Shown here: in pieces, positions 1-10,720 of the stretch
Layout: each line of letters opens with the position of its first letter
Numbering within the stretch: the stretch's first letter is position 1
Assembly (NCBI GenBank): GCA_949752795.1
Contig: OX457061.1
Span: 31,562,425 to 31,626,424 of the forward strand
Source of the DNA: Hyperoodon ampullatus
Taxonomy: Eukaryota; Chordata; Mammalia; Artiodactyla; Ziphiidae
Length of the DNA stretch: 64,000 nt
Direction: 5' to 3'
Made by a program: the position numbers and the translations under genes
The notes under the pieces: model-generated
Told to the model about the DNA's origin: nothing
The model's database searches: none
What the model saw: the letters and a program-made list of their open reading frames with translations, nothing else

Positions 1-418
1 GGATCTTTCTGGTCCCATGGGGTCTCATGCTTAAGCTCTACACCTGTAGGACGAATGAGAATTTTAGAGGTGTATCTGTAGTTACAGGGGGGAGAAGCCA
101 GAGACATTAGGCACTGCTCAGGGGAAAGTTCAGGGAGAGAAAGCCCTAGGGGTGGCCTGGTCCAGAGAGACATGGAGGAGACAAGAATTTAATCTGAATT
201 CTTACGTGCTTTGCATGGGGAGGAAATTGTCAGTCTCCTCCTCCATCTTCTCCACAAAACTTAAGTCAAGGTGACCTTGCTCATTGGTTGTCATTGGAAG
301 GACCTCGAAGAGGGTTCAGTTCTGCATTTGGGTTGATTTGGGTTGATAGAGATAGCATGCATGGGAGTGAGGAACTGGAGATGCAGGGGACAGAGTACCT
401 TGGGGACACTTGTGTGTT
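1..418. other. unique sequence, no gene seen
   Basis: I see no conserved exon, RNA gene or assignable repeat here. A short tandem of TTTGGGTTGA lies near 329-348. The right edge is the target site of the SINE that follows. Confidence 0.5.
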
Positions 419-430
419 AGGAAGGTATTC

Positions 431-761
431 TTTTTTTGTTTTTTTTTGGTATAAATTTATTTATTTTTAAATTTTTGGCTGTGTTGGGTCTTTGTTGCTG
501 TGTGTGGGCTTTCTCTAGTTGCGGCGAGCGGGGGCTGCTCTTCTTAGCGGGGCACAGGCTTCTTATTGCGGTGGCTTCTCTTGTCGTGGAGCACGGGCTT
601 TAGGTGCATGGGCTTCAGTAGTTGTGGCCCGCGGGCTCAGTAGTTGTGGCGCACAGGCTTAGTCGCTCGGCAGCATGAGAGATCTTCCCAGACCAGGGCT
701 CGAATCCATGTCCCCTGCATTGGCAGGTGGATTCTTAACCACTGCACCACCAGGGAAGTCC
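431..761 (-). mobile_element. CHR-1 type SINE
   Basis: Read on the minus strand, it has a tRNA-related head (acttccctggtggtgcag), a promoter B-box region around 'ggattcgagccct', a body of repeated 'agtagttgtggc' units and an A/T-rich tail at 431-480. The flanks carry a target-site duplication, AGGAAGGTATTC at 419-430 and AGGAAGGTTATTC at 762-774. CHR-1 is the older cetacean CHR subfamily and is also present in related artiodactyls. Open frames read across it are not genes. Confidence 0.9.
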
Positions 762-774
762 AGGAAGGTTATTC

Positions 775-1924
775 CTGAGAGAGAGAGAAGGAGAGAGACC
801 CAGTGGAAGAGTGTAAGGTATAAGAGCTTTCTTGAGAGATGATGAACTCCAAGCCAAAACAAGGCAAGGGGAATATTGAAGAGGAGCCAGATGTAAGGAT
901 CTTTTCTGAGGTAGAACCAAGAATTCTGGGTAATTTAGGATGAGAAAAAGGGTGGAGTCCAGGCCAACTCCAAAGGTTAGGGACTGCATGTACGTTGGGA
1001 ATGCTGAGGAAAAGAAGACTAGAGCCCAAAAAGAAAACAGAGGCAGGTGTTGTATTATACAAAGTAAAAGCAGAGGAAGTCTCCAACACAGTCCAGCGGG
1101 TGGAGCAGTGATTTTCATACTGCCTGAAGCTTCAGACTCAGAATCCTTTCTTCACGTGGTGGTTTAGCTGAAGCCCAATAAGTGCCAGATGCAGTGGTTT
1201 TGCTTGGAGGTTGGGGGAGGGGGCGCCCTGCCTGCTGCGCCCTCTGTGCCCCCTGCTGGGGTTCTCAGGCGTTCCCACTGATCCTCAGAGAACCGTCTGA
1301 AAAATCAGTGAATAGAAGCTAAGGAGGCTAAACTGTGAGAGGGTGCAGAAAAGAACAGAATAGGAACAAAAGAGATAGTTACCAGAATATTATGCATTTC
1401 AGACTGCTGGTGAAAGACAGAAAGTTCCTGGCTTCTTCATGCCCCATAGCAAAAGGCTTTAGAGCCAGAGGACTAATTATGAGGCAAAAAGAAAAAAGAG
1501 TGGCTAGTTATTGTCACAAAGAGAGAGCCTGTGGAATTTTATTAGAAAGAAAGGGGAAGAAGAACAAAGGCCCCTAAGTGGAAGATATGAACTCTAGGCC
1601 ATCAGAGAAACCTATAAACGAGTAAAAATGTGGCCCAAGTGAAGCCTATTATGGATAAGAGGAGGAAAGGAGAGGTAAGGAAAACACGGAGGTTTTAAAG
1701 TAGGGAGTTTGTACAAATTGACACAGAAATTATGTAGATCTTTTTTCGTTTGGGGGTGGGAAAATAATTTGCAAATCTGTATTTTTATGGCAAAGCATTT
1801 GACTTTATAAAACCCTCTGAGGGTGAAACAAGAAAATTTGTGAACATGTTTTTAAAATGCTGAAGATAGCCACTACTGTGGTGTATAAGCATTATCATGA
1901 TGATTATTTTTTTCTGCACTTTTC
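775..1924. other. unique sequence, no gene seen
   Basis: Apart from the CTCF-like motif pair near 1231-1259, nothing is recognisable. The sequence is purine-rich at 775-1100 and 1330-1600. Short open frames here have no splice context or protein features. Confidence 0.5.
1231..1259 (-). promoter_or_regulatory. candidate CTCF motif pair
   Basis: The reverse complement of 1246-1259 is CCAGCAGGGGGCAC, a full match to the core CTCF consensus CCASYAGRKGGCRS. A second partial core (reverse complement AGAGGGCGC) lies just left of it. The surroundings are GC-rich and the site is not inside a recognised repeat. Occupancy cannot be judged from sequence. Confidence 0.45.
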
Positions 1925-2253
1925 TGTTCCTGGTCGTTCATTCAGTCCACAATGTTAATTGGCAGCTAATACCTTGTAGACATATTCCGTTAGAAGATGT
2001 TGTCTCTCTTCAAGGAAGTCAGGGTCTAGTTGTGGAAACAGTCAAGGAACTTGGTGCTGTGTTTTATTTGTTATCAGTGGATACAGTGGATGTGCATTAG
2101 GCATACTGTGAGGGGCAAGAAGGATGGGAAGGAGGGGTAGATGGAACTAACTGGGTTGGGTCGAGTTGAGGTTTCCCAGATGAGTAAAAGCTGCAGTGCA
2201 TAGACAAGGAGTGGTTATGGAAAGTATATATGTGGATTAAGAAAGAGTGAAAA

Positions 2254-3012
2254 GTTATACTAGCCAGGATGGAAGCAACCTAAATGTCTGTCAACAGAGG
2301 AATGGATAAAGAAGGTGTGGTACATATATACAATGGAATATTACTCAGCCATAAAAAGGAATGAAATAGTGCCATCTGCCGAGACATGGATGGACCTAGA
2401 GACTGTCATACAGAGTGAAGTAAGTCAGAAAGAGAAAAACGAATATTGTAAAATATCGCTTATATGTGGAATCTAGAAAAATGGTACGGATGAACTTATT
2501 TGCAAAGCAGAAATAGAGACACAGATGTAGAGAAAAAACTTATGGACACCCAGGGGGGAAGGGAGTGAATTAGGAGATTGGGATTGACATATATACACTA
2601 CTATGTATAAAATAGATAACTAAGGGCTTCCCTGGTGGCACAGTGGTTGAGAGTCCGCCTGCCAATGTAGGGGACGCAGGTTCATGCCCCGGTCCGGGAA
2701 GATCCCGCACGCCGCAGAGTGGCTGGGCCCGTGAGCCATGGCCGCTGAGCCTGCGCGTCCGGAGCCTGTGCTCTGCAACGGGAGAGACCACAACAGTGAG
2801 AGGCCCACGTACCGCAAAAAAAAAAAAAAAAAAGATAACTAACGAGAGCCTGCTGTATAGCACAGGGAACTCTATTCAACGCTCTGTGGTGACAATGAGA
2901 AGGAAGTCTAAAAAAGAGGGGATATATGTGTACGTATAACTGATTCACTTTGCTGTACAGCAAGAAACTAACACAACATTGTAAAGCAACTACACTCCAG
3001 TGAAAACAAAAA
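2254..3012 (+). mobile_element. 5'-truncated L1, 3' end
   Basis: It carries the end of ORF2 and the 3' UTR of an artiodactyl/cetacean L1: the phrase 'ggaatggataaagaag', the phrase 'ttactcagccataaaa', and a terminal 'actaacacaacattgtaaa'. A target-site duplication AAGAAAGAGTGAA flanks it at 2239-2253 and 3013-3028. A CHR-2 SINE sits inside. Only about 550 bases of L1 remain, with no coding capacity. Confidence 0.88.
2624..2833 (+). mobile_element. CHR-2 type SINE
   Basis: Full-length: head gggcttccctggtggc, body with 'gtgagccatggccgctgag', a GC-rich end 'gtaccgc' and a poly(A) tail of about 18. The target duplication AGATAACTAA is at 2614-2623 and 2833-2842, inside the host L1, so this is the youngest layer of the nest. 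Confidence 0.95.
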
Positions 3013-3274
3013 AAGAAAGAGTGAAGAGCAAGGCATGACACCTAAAGGAGCTGCAGAGAGGTGAGTATGGCTGGAGTATGTGAGGATATGGCAGGATGGA
3101 TATGAAAGTGGCGGGATCGTCCAAGGCCAGCCCATGGAGGGCCTCATGGGTATTGCTAAAGGGCTTGAACTTTATCCTGAAGGCAAAATAGAAACACTGA
3201 AAGACGTGTCTGTCACCTGCATTGCCAACACTCTACCCCCATTGATTCTAGACTGCATGCTCAAATTAACCAGA

Positions 3275-3364
3275 ATTCCGCCACACTGTCATTTACTAGC
3301 TATGAGACTCTGGATGTATGTCATTCACATGTCTTGGGCCTCAATTTCCTCATCTGTACAGTGG

Positions 3365-3419
<55 letters not shown>

Positions 3420-3690
3420 GGTACGCGGGCCTCTCACTATTGTGGCCTCTCCCGTCGCGGAGCACAGGCTCCGGACGCGCAGGCTCAACGGCCATGGCTC
3501 ACGGGCCCAGCCGCTCCGCGGCATGTGGGATCTTCCCAGACCGGAGCACGAACCCGTGTCCCCTGCATCGGCAGGCGGACTCCCAACCACTGCGCCACCA
3601 GGGAAGCCCTGTACAGTGGGGTTTTAATGGTACATACCTCATAGGGCTAGAGTGAGGGTTAAGTGAGTTACTTCCTAACATGGAAAAGGG
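3275..3690 (+). repeat. MIR, split by SINE
   Basis: Recognised from the MIR core phrases 'catttactagctatgagac', 'cctcatctgtacagtgggg' and 'acctcatagggct'. The CHR-2 insertion at 3371-3608 divides it. Confidence 0.8.
3371..3608 (-). mobile_element. CHR-2 type SINE with very long tail
   Basis: Full-length minus-strand CHR-2. The tail reads as an uninterrupted run of 51 T at 3367-3417. The 17-bp target duplication CTGTACAGTGGGGTTTT is perfect at 3354-3370 and 3609-3625. The pure tail and perfect duplication suggest a recent insertion. The 191- and 108-residue open frames here are SINE artefacts. Confidence 0.95.
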
Positions 3691-4129
3691 TTTATAAGTT
3701 TTCTCTTATTATTAGGGCACGTTAATTTGTTTCTGTCCTGTTTTCCTTTCTGCTTCTTAAACCACCATGTTCCCATTATAAGAAACCTGCAGGAAACACT
3801 TCAAATTTCATTTTAGATGTGAGTTTTTTGGTCTAGAGACATATTTTAATCATGGAGGGAAAAGTCATCTCTTTAACTTTCACTTTGCCCTTTTAAAGAG
3901 TTTGAATGCACTCGGAGGGTAAACAGAAATCTCTGAGGCAGTGTTTTTTTTTTTTGGAGCAGAGAAAGGTTGATTACAGGGCCATGCAAGGAGAACCCTG
4001 AAATCCTGAGGCTGATATTTTTGGAAGCAAATGCCACAGTCAAACAGTGAGGATGATATGGGGGCTGACCCTCCCCTTGAGCCAGGACACAAGGTGGCCA
4101 TAACCAACACACCGAGAGCTTTCCCATTT

Positions 4130-4312
4130 ACCTGGTATGTTTTACATCCATATGTAAATCCATCCACTTAATAATGCTTATAGATTTTTAGTTATTATTC
4201 TGATTTTAAGGGCAAGAAGACTGAGACTTAATCCATATCCCTAAATGGTCAGGACTTGATCCAGGTCCCCTGATTCCACATCTTGTATTCTTTTCACTCT
4301 CCCACATCAGGT
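4130..4312 (-). repeat. MIR, diverged
   Basis: It reads as a reverse MIR: 'attctgattttaagggcaag', 'actgagacttaatccat', then 'tgatccaggtcccctgatt'. Strongly diverged. Confidence 0.55.
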
Positions 4313-5470
4313 AGAAATTAAGTGGAAAAGCTAATTTTTCCTTTGAGGTCATGGAGGTCCAGGCTGTCTACTCACTGCATTTCTTGTTTGAGGGTTAAGG
4401 GAAACTCTGGCCAGCGTGAAGCTCCTTCCTATAGATTTTCCTAAACCTGAGTGGGAAGATGGGTGAAACACAGCCTAATTTACTGTCTAGTGTCCAACAA
4501 GCTTCCCGTAAACACCATAAGCTTCCTTGAATTTTCCAAATGTGTGGACTCCTAGTGGGTTGGAAAAAGTGGACTTAGAGTTAAAAATTTTTTCTCCTCT
4601 CCTTCTGCTCCTCATCTTTACTCTAAGTTTTACAAAAGTATTGTTTTCATGTTTAAGCCTCCTGGTTTTGTAGCATCAATAATTTGTTTTTGAATATAAC
4701 CACATCTCATAATATTAAATACCTTGGACATAAACTCCTGGGATGCTGACTAAAGAAAGGGGGGAGTCTCAGTGTAAGAAATGAGACTGTGCTAAGGGAA
4801 GCTTGTCAACCATCATGGGGAGGCTTAAAAATTCTGCAGCCGCCCGCTTACTTTGCATCCAGAAAAAAGTAGTTGGAAAGAACCAGCTGCAATGTCCTGC
4901 TGAGCTGATTGTTCCAAGACAAAGCATCATCATCTCTTTAACTTCCTACTTCCCATCCATCTCCTCTCTCTCTTCTTTGCAACACTCTTCCGTTTGCTTT
5001 TCTTCCAGTCCTTTACCCCTCTCTTTAGTCCTCCACCACCTTGGATACTGTGTTTCTTTTCCATGAGTCCCCCCTGGAACAAAAGAAACCAAGACCTAAC
5101 AAACAGCTGTGAAAGAAAATGGCTTAAGAAGAAAAGGGACCGTTTTTTCTTAGGAGAAGCAGGGATTCGTTTCCTTGGGGGAATTGAAAAAAAAAGAAGC
5201 TCACACCCACCTCTTTGCAGGATTGCAGGTCAAGGTTGTGTTGCTGCTTACAGATAGATACTGTGGAAGCAACATGTGGGCTTGAAAAATGAACCCTTCC
5301 TTCTTGGGTGAAACTTAGCCTATCCCCTTCTATCATAATTATGGACAGATTTAGATTGAAGTGATTGTGGAATGCATTGTCCTTAAAGATATTCAGGGAC
5401 GTGACCACGAGCAGCTCTGATGGAAAAGACTGAAAGCAGTGCAGTTCATCTCAGCCCCTGAAATGGCTGA

Positions 5471-5540
5471 GATATGCAAAAGTGCTGGTTTGATCCAAAA
5501 GGTATAAATAGCACGCGAGGGGGGAGGGTGAGCTGGGCTT
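5471..5540 (+). promoter_or_regulatory. candidate TATA promoter
   Basis: TATAAATA at 5503-5510 is followed at once by GC-rich sequence (gcacgcgaggggggaggg) and preceded by an octamer-like ATGCAAA at 5474-5480. A start site would be expected near 5533. No strong donor or long frame follows, so any transcript is unknown. Confidence 0.3.
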
Positions 5541-6109
5541 GCAGGCTGCTGTGTTGGAGGAACAATTTGACAGAGACAGAGCAAGATGATGATAACTTGG
5601 AAAAAGGATAATTTGTCATGATTACCTCTTTCCCCCTCCTGCCTAGAGAGAAGAGTTTGCACCAAGTGGAATTCACATGTGGGTTAAAAAAATATGCAAA
5701 TTGGTATTGTACCAAAGAAAACATATCATTTTATCTTTTTCCTTTCTGGGTCGACACTTTGGGTGCACGATGGCATCAGATTGTAAAGGTTCTGCTAAAA
5801 AGATATGGCATGTAGATAGGGTTCTTCGAACATTTTAAGACATTTTTGGACCAGTAGCTTCTTCATCAGTAAGTGGCACTCCTAAATTCAGGTGCTTCTG
5901 GCTTATGACCGTTTATGCAGAGTCATCAGACAGCCTTGTCTCTTCCACCGATTTTGCTACAAATGCATCCGCCCCATGAACTCAAAGGGCGCTAACTGCT
6001 ATCAAAGGTCTGAGGATAAATCCTAAAACTTTCGTGGCAAAAATTTCAAATAGCCTGTCTACTTTTCCATTTAAAAATGACGTTCACTGAGTTTTAAAAA
6101 TCTGATTCA

Positions 6110-6314
6110 GGGGCTTCCCTGGTGGCGCAGTGGTTGAGAGTCCGCCTGCTGATGCAGGGGACACGGGTTCATGCCCCAGTCCGGGAAGATCCCACAAGCC
6201 GCGGAGCGGCTGGGCCCGTGAGCCATGGCCACTGAGCCTGCGCGTCCGGAGCCTGTGCTCTGCAGCGGGAGAGGCCACAACGGTGGGGGGCCCGCGTATC
6301 GAAAAAAAAAAAAA
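6110..6314 (+). mobile_element. CHR-2 type SINE
   Basis: Full-length CHR-2 with a 13-base poly(A). The target duplication AAAAATCTGATTCA is at 6096-6109, with its copy ending at 6323. The end reads 'gcgtatcg' rather than the usual 'gcgtaccgc'. Confidence 0.95.
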
Positions 6315-6814
6315 TCTGATTCAAAAGTAGCACATAGTCAATGTAGCACTTTTGAAAATTGGGAAAACTAGGAATATTGAGGAATATAATAGTAGTTCCA
6401 TCGCCCATGTGTGTACGTGGTAAGACTCCTCGAGGACTTGGAGTCTCGGGTCTAAGCCATGATGGAGGTGCTTTCCTTTGTCCTGCCTCTCTCCCTCTTC
6501 TCATATTTGCCCTTCCTCTTCTCCCGCCTCTCTTTGTGTCTGTGATCTTGTTTCATTAGCTCTGCTTTATGGCTAATCCCTGGGTTCTTTCAGATATGAC
6601 TCTGGTGGAGGATGGTGGTAATTTCTTTATGTCAAAACTTGATGAGCCACAGGAATACATTACAGAAAAATGACCCCATTTATTTGCCAAGAGAGGAGGA
6701 CTCTAGAACAGCGTTTGCAGACTGCTGCCCTGCAGGGAAATAACGCTTCCACAAATTCCCACTCTGGGCCATGGGGAGGGTCACAGCGGGGATCCCTGGG
6801 TGAAGATGTGGGCT
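6315..6814. other. unique sequence, no gene seen
   Basis: No repeat or exon recognised. The 6440-6560 part is pyrimidine-rich. Confidence 0.45.
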
Positions 6815-6957
6815 GAAACTAGGGTCATCAGATTTAGCAAATAAAAATACAGGATGCCCAGATGTTTCATGGGACATACTTAGATGAAAGAAATTATTGT
6901 TCTGAAATTCAAGTTTAACTGGGCGTTCTGTATTTTATCTGGCAAGGCCTCACTGAA
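6815..6957. repeat. palindromic interspersed repeat
   Basis: The left arm (tcagatttagcaaataaaaa, then 'tacaggatgcccag') is an imperfect inverted copy of the right arm ('ctgggcgttctgtatttta', then 'tctggcaag'). I know this fold-back phrase as a common mammalian interspersed repeat but cannot name its family with confidence. Confidence 0.6.
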
Positions 6958-7204
6958 ACAGTAGCTGAACCTCTAGAAAGGCAAGAGATTGAAAAATAAA
7001 AGAAGAGACCAGGGAATATGGACTAATTCTGATTCAGTGGATTCGTGGGAGCCCTGTTTGTTTCCAGTACTGGATGGTTCCACCCCCAAGACCTAAGTCA
7101 GACCCTTTCCTTCCTCTCTCTATCCTCAAACTGTTACCCAATCCCAGTGATTCTGTCACCTAAAAAGTCTTTACCACCATCCCCCCATCACTGTTCGTTC
7201 AGGC

Positions 7205-7480
7205 CTTCATCGTTGACCACCTTGACCATTGTTATGTCTCCTTAGACCAGACTCTAACATGTTCTCTTCCGACCCCTCTTTTGTGATGCTGCTGAGAGAT
7301 CTTTCCTACCACCAAGCTAGTCAAGTCCACTCCTCTGCTTAAAATTCTTCACAAAGTTCCCGTTGCCCTTAGGATAAAGACTAAACTCTAGAAAGTTCTG
7401 GCCAGACCTTCTTGTGACGGCCTCTGCCCACCTCTCCACCCTCTGTCAGGCTTCTCCTTTACATTCATCCTGATTTTTCC
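7205..7480 (+). repeat. L2 LINE 3' fragment
   Basis: L2 phrases 'tccactcctctgcttaaaat', 'cccgttgcccttaggataaa' and 'gcccacctctccaccctctg' appear in consensus order. Confidence 0.75.
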
Positions 7481-7529
7481 CCCAACTCCCTGAAAAAATA
7501 TATGCTCTTTCTTGCATTGTAGCCATTGT

Positions 7530-7700
7530 ACACATTTTTAATTCATTCAAACAACATTTATTTCTCCTCTACTGAGTGCCAGGCACTGTGCGTGGTACTG
7601 AATCCACAGAGGTGAAGAAGACATGGTTCCTACCCTCATGTAGACCTAGACCAGGGTCTCAGTATTCAAATGTGAACCGGGCTGGGCCAACCATACTAAT
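7530..7700 (+). repeat. ancient LINE 3' fragment
   Basis: The stretch 'gagtgccaggcactgtgcgt' followed by 'acatggttcctaccctcatg' matches an old L1M-class 3' end seen repeatedly in this window. Confidence 0.5.
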
Positions 7701-8134
7701 GAGGGCAGAGAGCCGGGTGATACACAGTTTCCTTGCTCTATTCTACCTTGTCCATTTTGGTGGAAACACGGATGTAAGAAACATTTTGCTTTTTCTTGAA
7801 CTCTCCTATTAGAAAGACAGCATCACAAGCTCCATGATGAATGGCAACTGACCTAAGCCTCACTGCTAGGGGCACAAGAATGAGTGATGGGCACTGGGGC
7901 AAATCGGGGCCAATCACTACTCAATTCCAGCTGATCATCACTATGAGGGAATTTCAAGAGAAATCAGAAATCTGAATTTTCATGTGAAACCTTCATTGTT
8001 GGACAGTAATGAACAAAACAGCAATAACACCAACAAGGTCAAATCCACAAAACTGTGGGCCACACAAAATACATCCATGGGTTTGCTTTTCCTCTTGGTC
8101 CTGTAGTGTCAGAACTCTGATCGTTCCAACTGCT
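7701..8134. other. unique sequence, no gene seen
   Basis: No feature recognised. Confidence 0.4.
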
Positions 8135-8450
8135 TGATTCACTCATTACCTCCTCTTTACCTGGAAAACTCTTACTCATCCTTTAGGCCTCAGATTAAAA
8201 GTAATCCAACAGTGACTTTCCTGTCTCTCTCCAGGGTATTTCCGTGACAGGGACCCTCCAGGGAAGCCTGCTTTCCCTACCATAGCTTTTCCCTTCCACA
8301 GTATTGTTATTGCCTCCGTGATTGTTTCTCTTGTAGTCGATAGTAACCTCCATGAGGGCAGCAGCTCTGTTGATGGTGTGACTTCCGTTCCCACAATGCA
8401 GTATACCCGGAGCATAAGGGTGCCTAAAAATTTATGGTCAAATGAACGAG
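8135..8450 (+). repeat. L2 LINE 3' fragment
   Basis: Diverged L2: 'catcctttaggcctcagatt', then 'aacctccatgagggcagcag' and 'gtgcctaaaaatttatggtc' near the 3' end. Confidence 0.6.
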
Positions 8451-9084
8451 TGACGTTTGTATTCTCCAACATGCGTGGCTGTGAGCCTGCTTTTTCGCTC
8501 CTCCCTTAGGACTTGGGCTGTTCATTTATTTGCAGGATTCTGCCCCCTCTGCCTTTTCCTCATCTTTAGGCTCCAGGCTTCGCTCAGCCATTAGTGCGCT
8601 CAGCCCTTGCTACAGAGATGGCAGAGGGGTTTAATCCTGCTTGCTTCTTTCCAGAAAGATCGGAGTATGAATAAATAAAAAACAGATCCCTTCTTGGGCA
8701 GAAACACGGATGCTCAGAGATTGTGTAACACCATCCAACATCCCTCCCTCCCCTACCAACTCAGTGGGTGTCAGTGTTTAACCCTTCTGTAGCCGGCATC
8801 GTCTGGCTCCAGGAGCGCTCCTTGATATGAGCAAAATGTGCCAGACACTTGACGAGTAAGGATGATGCACACAGAGAGAAATTTTATTATAGTAAGTACT
8901 TTAGGTAAGACCTTGATATTATTCGAAGTCAACTCTTCAGAGTAAATATTCTATTGTATTTGTTAAGAGGCTGAGTGTTTTTCTCCCTGGAAATTTGCCT
9001 TTGATTTATCTGTTTAGTTTCTGAAGCTCTGTGTGAGGTCTAAGGGGTACTTTATACACATGTAAGGGGAGCAGATGGATTTTT

Positions 9085-9117
9085 TGTGTGTGTGTGTGCG
9101 TGTGTGTATGTGTGTGT
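9085..9117. repeat. (TG)n microsatellite
   Basis: An interrupted TG tract of about 33 bases. Confidence 0.9.
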
Positions 9118-9249
9118 CCCATTGCTAGCTTGGTGGGAGACCTTATGCTGGTTCCATCTAGTCTTACCTTGGACAAGAAAGGTGATACCCCCCACCCCCA
9201 ATCCCAACACCCGTGTCTGCAGGGCACTATTTTCTGCTTAGTGCAGGTG

Positions 9250-9313
9250 TGGTGTGTGTGTGTGTGTGGGTGTGTGGGTGTGTGGGTGTGTGTGTATGTG
9301 TGTGTTTGCGTGT
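9250..9313. repeat. (TG)n / (TGTGGG)n microsatellite
   Basis: A TG tract with regular GGG interruptions, about 64 bases, 130 bases from the previous tract. Confidence 0.9.
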
Positions 9314-10009
9314 AGAGGGGGCCCTTCAAGTGCCCTGGACCATTTTTGACATGGAGTGGGTTGGATGAGGAACTGGGCAAACTCTTGCGACAGAGATGAG
9401 ATGAACACCTCCTCTCCTGGGTGATGTGAGGGTTGCTATGATTGGTTGTCATCAGCAGATGACAGTGAGGGAGCCAGGTTTCAACTCCGCTCCCAGGTTG
9501 ACATGGTGATGGATGGCACCTGCTCAGGCAGATGCCAGGGGTCATTCCATCTCACTCTGTTTCTGTCCATGGGGTCCCTCCTCTTTTCTTCTCTCCACCC
9601 GAGTCTTCAGTCCAGTCTAGTGGCAAGAAGAACCCACTCTGAGAGTATGCTCTAGGTCCTTCCGTCTTACACCTGGACCAGTGGTGTTGAACTCAATATC
9701 TAAGAATAGGCCCTCTTGGTTTTCTGGTTCCTGGGTGTCTCCCTCACCTCCAAGCATTAGGTGACTCACACATGAGGAGGCAGACGTCCTCGGAGGAACA
9801 GTGAAGAAAATCAGTCATGAAGGGAAAACACACTGATTGCTCCTCCAAAATATTATTTTGTGCCACATAGGTGTGTCTTATATCCTACTTGCTTGTAAAT
9901 ATACGTTCAAGATTTTAATGGGAGAACATTTCTAGGGGTTAGACTTTTAAAGAATTTAGGCACAATTGCTGAGCTGACCTGACGGTAGACCCTTGAAAAC
10001 GTCAAGTAA

Positions 10010-10175
10010 GGACGCTAGCTTGTCACCCTTGGTTGGCAGAGTGCTCTCCCATGTGATGTTATCCTCATGCCCAGATTATGACGCGGGCAGGATGGGCGGT
10101 ATTATCCTACTTCACAGATGGAGGCGCAGAGTCCACAGCACGTCAGCGGCAGAGGATCCACACCTGTGGACTTCA
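10010..10175 (-). repeat. possible MIR, weak
   Basis: The phrase 'attatcctacttcacagatg' followed by 'gaggcgcagagtccacagca' resembles the reverse MIR core, but the flanks are diverged. Confidence 0.4.
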
Positions 10176-10439
10176 GGCCATGTCGTGTTCTGCACCCGCA
10201 GGCTGCCACTCCAGGATGTGAAGGGCTCACCGTGGCACTGAGGTGTCTCTGCCCAGGAGGTGCCTACAGGGCTGGGACAAGATGTTTTCCCCACCCAGTG
10301 TCTTACATGCCATCCCTCCATCCTATGGAAAGTCAGCCCTAGACAGACAAGCTGACCTAGGGGAGATTTCATGAAAGACCTCTTGGCCTCTTTTCCTACC
10401 ATGGCTGCCAGGACCGCAGAATCCTCTGACTTGTTTCTT
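10176..10439. other. unique sequence, no gene seen
   Basis: No repeat or exon recognised. Confidence 0.4.
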
Positions 10440-10720
10440 AGATGTTTAATGAGTTAGTTAATCCACCCATCAGTTTTTATTTATTGATGGCTTGTCCTGG
10501 GCTAGGCTGAGGGGAGAGAGTTAAGTGAGTTGTTCCCTGTCTGGCTAGGATGCAGAAGGATGAGGAAGGGGGCATGAGTCTTAGTGCCACCGAGTGGCCG
10601 ACTGCAGTGCTGTGGGACAGGAGACGGGCGACCCTTAACCAAAACCAGGGTCAGGGAAAGCTTTCATGTAGTGGGCAGAGATGCTGGCCAGGTTGGGGTG
10701 GGGCAAGGACACTGGGCGGA
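10440..10720 (+). repeat. ancient LINE fragment
   Basis: It resembles the same old L1M-class element as at 7530 ('tgtcctgggctaggctgag', 'ttgttccctgtctggctagg'). Diverged. Confidence 0.4.

Larger units (their letters stand above)
1925..3230 (+). repeat. ancient LINE 3' fragment, split by younger L1
   Basis: The two outer parts (1925-2238 and 3029-3230) read as one old mammal-wide LINE of the L1M class. Phrases resemble 'gaactttatcctgaaggca' in the right part. A younger L1 was inserted between them. Exact family and ends are uncertain. Confidence 0.45.
3691..6095. other. mostly unique sequence, no gene seen
   Basis: It contains one MIR (4130-4312) and a TATA-like site at 5503. Otherwise I see no repeat or exon. 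Open frames of 84-95 codons occur on both strands without splice or family support. Confidence 0.5.
8451..10009. other. unique sequence with two (TG)n tracts
   Basis: No gene recognised. The 179-codon minus-strand frame here is largely His-Thr repeats read from the (TG)n tracts and is not a protein. Confidence 0.5.

Noticed and set aside
2624..2833. tRNA gene, because of A- and B-box-like sequence
   Set aside because: It is the tRNA-derived head of a CHR SINE. No cloverleaf with matching acceptor stem. The same applies to the other CHR copies.
3080..3655. 191-codon plus-strand open frame
   Set aside because: It reads through a MIR, a 51-base poly(T) (poly-Phe) and a CHR-2 SINE.
9006..9545. 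179-codon minus-strand frame
   Set aside because: Its middle is His-Thr repeats from two (TG)n tracts. No protein family features.
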